Below, in pieces: positions 4,782-5,352 of a DNA stretch of 5,352 nucleotides. Origin of the DNA: an uncultured Phycisphaerales bacterium (GTDB taxonomy: Bacteria; Planctomycetota; Phycisphaerae; Sedimentisphaerales; Anaerobacaceae). Position numbers and translations under genes: made by a program. Location: positions 1-5,352 of the forward strand of contig CALMMH010000174.1 in NCBI GenBank assembly GCA_937868145.1, written 5' to 3'. Position 1 is the stretch's first letter. Each line of letters begins with the position of its first letter. A model generated the notes under the pieces. That model searched no databases. It saw only the letters and a program-made list of their open reading frames with translations, and was not told the origin of the DNA.

Positions 4782-5352
4782 TCTCCTTTCGATTTCTGTG
4801 CAACCACGTACAAATTCGTTTGCAGGTCCAGAGGCAGCCTGCGGAAATCCACTCGCTCGACCAGATGTCCCAACGGGCCGAGTTTTCGGAACTTCGAACG
4901 CGTATACTCATTGATCGGATTCATCTTCACGAACCGGACTTCGAATCCGTGTTTCGCCAGGCGTCGTCGAAGCTGTCCCGGCGTATGCAACGAGGGGTGC
5001 ACGCGACGCCATTTGAGCGTCTTGTGCGACAAAGTCTCGAAGATCGCGTTGCTCCACTTGTTCGGCGTCTGGAACAGGTAGTAGCCGCCGGACTTGAGAA
5101 CGCGGCGCACTTCGGCGACGTGCCGGTCGATGCGGGCAATGTGCTCGAACAGATCGAAGCTGAGCACCACGTCGAACGCTCCATCCCCATACGTCAACTC
5201 CTCGGCCGGCTGCACGTCCAATCGAATGCCGCCGTACTTGCTCCGACCGTACTCGATCGCGACCTGCGAGATGTCCGTGCCCCGGGCATCGTAGCCCCGT
5301 CCGGCCAGCTCGGAGACGATCGTGCCGATGCCACAGCCGATTTCCAGGATCC
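4769..5352 (-). CDS. Class I SAM-dependent methyltransferase (Methyltransf_11-like), 5'-truncated by window edge
   Basis: The last 193 codons of a methyltransferase; the reading frame is open to the right edge, so the true start is outside. The visible part begins at motif I, ILEIGCGIGTIVSEL, with the acidic ribose-binding residue D26 (visible numbering) in RGTDIS. Motif IV is FDVVLSFDLFEHI (59-71) and the post-motif loop is VLKSGGYYLFQTPNKW (84-99). The C-terminal part has a basic stretch KTLKWRRVHPSLHTPGQL (110-127), then GFEVRFVKMNPINEYTRSKF (135-154), typical of glycan-cluster methyltransferases. A TTG at 5221 opens a shorter frame but lies inside the fold, after motif I, so it is not the start. 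Probably 30-60 residues are missing, judging by the family. The last residues (KGEFEV) and the TGA fall in the right arm of the heptad-repeat element, so the C-terminus may have been altered by it. Confidence 0.92.
   Translation of the reverse strand, partial: ILEIGCGIGTIVSELAGRGYDARGTDISQVAIEYGRSKYGGIRLDVQPAEELTYGDGAFDVVLSFDLFEHIARIDRHVAEVRRVLKSGGYYLFQTPNKWSNAIFETLSHKTLKWRRVHPSLHTPGQLRRRLAKHGFEVRFVKMNPINEYTRSKFRKLGPLGHLVERVDFRRLPLDLQTNLYVVAQKSKGEFEV
4770..4789 (-). promoter_or_regulatory. Shine-Dalgarno and alternative GTG start for the glycosyltransferase
   Basis: AAAGGAG at 4789-4783 on the minus strand lies 10 bases before a GTG at 4772-4770 that overlaps the upstream TGA (GTGA). The GTG is in frame with the ATG at 4703, with no stop between. 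This copies the stop/start overlap seen at three other junctions in the operon, so it is a credible functional start, although it extends the protein by 23 residues of repeat-encoded sequence. Confidence 0.55.

Larger units (their letters stand above)
1..5352 (-). other. Co-directional, translationally coupled glycan/glycolipid gene cluster (operon interior)
   Basis: Six genes read leftward. Junctions from right to left are: the repeat element (65 bases to the ATG, or an overlap if the GTG start is used), ATGA at 3501-3504, an 11-base overlap at 2404-2414, GTGA at 1611-1614, and a 5-base gap at 881-885. There is no room for an internal promoter or terminator except within the repeat element, and none was recognised. 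Both ends of the operon are outside the window. Two GT4 enzymes, three methyltransferases and a YbhN-like membrane protein indicate an envelope glycan or glycolipid pathway; the product is unknown. Confidence 0.8.

Noticed and set aside
4769..5221. Complete short methyltransferase starting at the TTG at 5221
   Set aside because: The frame is open upstream to the right edge and encodes the SAM-binding motif I there, so a start at 5221 would remove the cofactor site.

Overview
The window is the inside of one tightly packed, co-directional gene cluster. Six genes all read on the minus strand, so transcription runs from the right edge to the left edge. The sequence is GC-rich (roughly 60% by eye). 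Gene junctions are start/stop overlaps of a few bases or a 5-base gap, with good Shine-Dalgarno sequences before several starts, so this looks like a single bacterial operon. No rRNA, tRNA, CRISPR array or transposase was seen. The phylum cannot be fixed from sequence alone. The short TTTGAAG/TTTGATG heptad repeat at one junction recalls low-complexity repeats I associate with environmental Planctomycetota-type genomes, but that is recollection and weak evidence.

Layout in transcription order (right to left): (1) 5352-4769, the 3' portion of a class I SAM-dependent methyltransferase whose N-terminus lies outside the window; (2) 4703-3501, a GT4-type glycosyltransferase with an unusual E/S/T/P-rich inter-domain linker; (3) 3504-2404, a second GT4-type glycosyltransferase; (4) 2414-1611, a second SAM methyltransferase; (5) 1614-886, a third SAM methyltransferase of a different subtype; (6) 880-1, the first 293 codons of a multi-pass membrane protein of the YbhN/UPF0104 family (lysylphosphatidylglycerol synthase transmembrane region), running off the left edge.

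Together these suggest assembly of a methyl-decorated glycan or glycolipid of the cell envelope: two retaining glycosyltransferases add sugars, three methyltransferases modify sugars or lipid or another cluster product, and the membrane protein may move or anchor the lipid-linked product. The exact product cannot be deduced. No pathway-defining enzyme (nucleotide-sugar synthase, polymerase, ligase) is in view.

The most unusual non-genic structure is at 4704-4781, the junction between genes 1 and 2. There, tandem 7-bp repeats stand on one side of a GC-rich core and inverted copies stand on the other. The element overlaps the stop codon of gene 1, abuts the expected ATG of gene 2, and is open in the reading frame of gene 2. 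The only good Shine-Dalgarno sequence lies upstream of the element and serves a GTG overlapping the stop codon of gene 1. This suggests that a small repeat element landed between ribosome-binding site and start, and may now be translated as a 23-residue leader.
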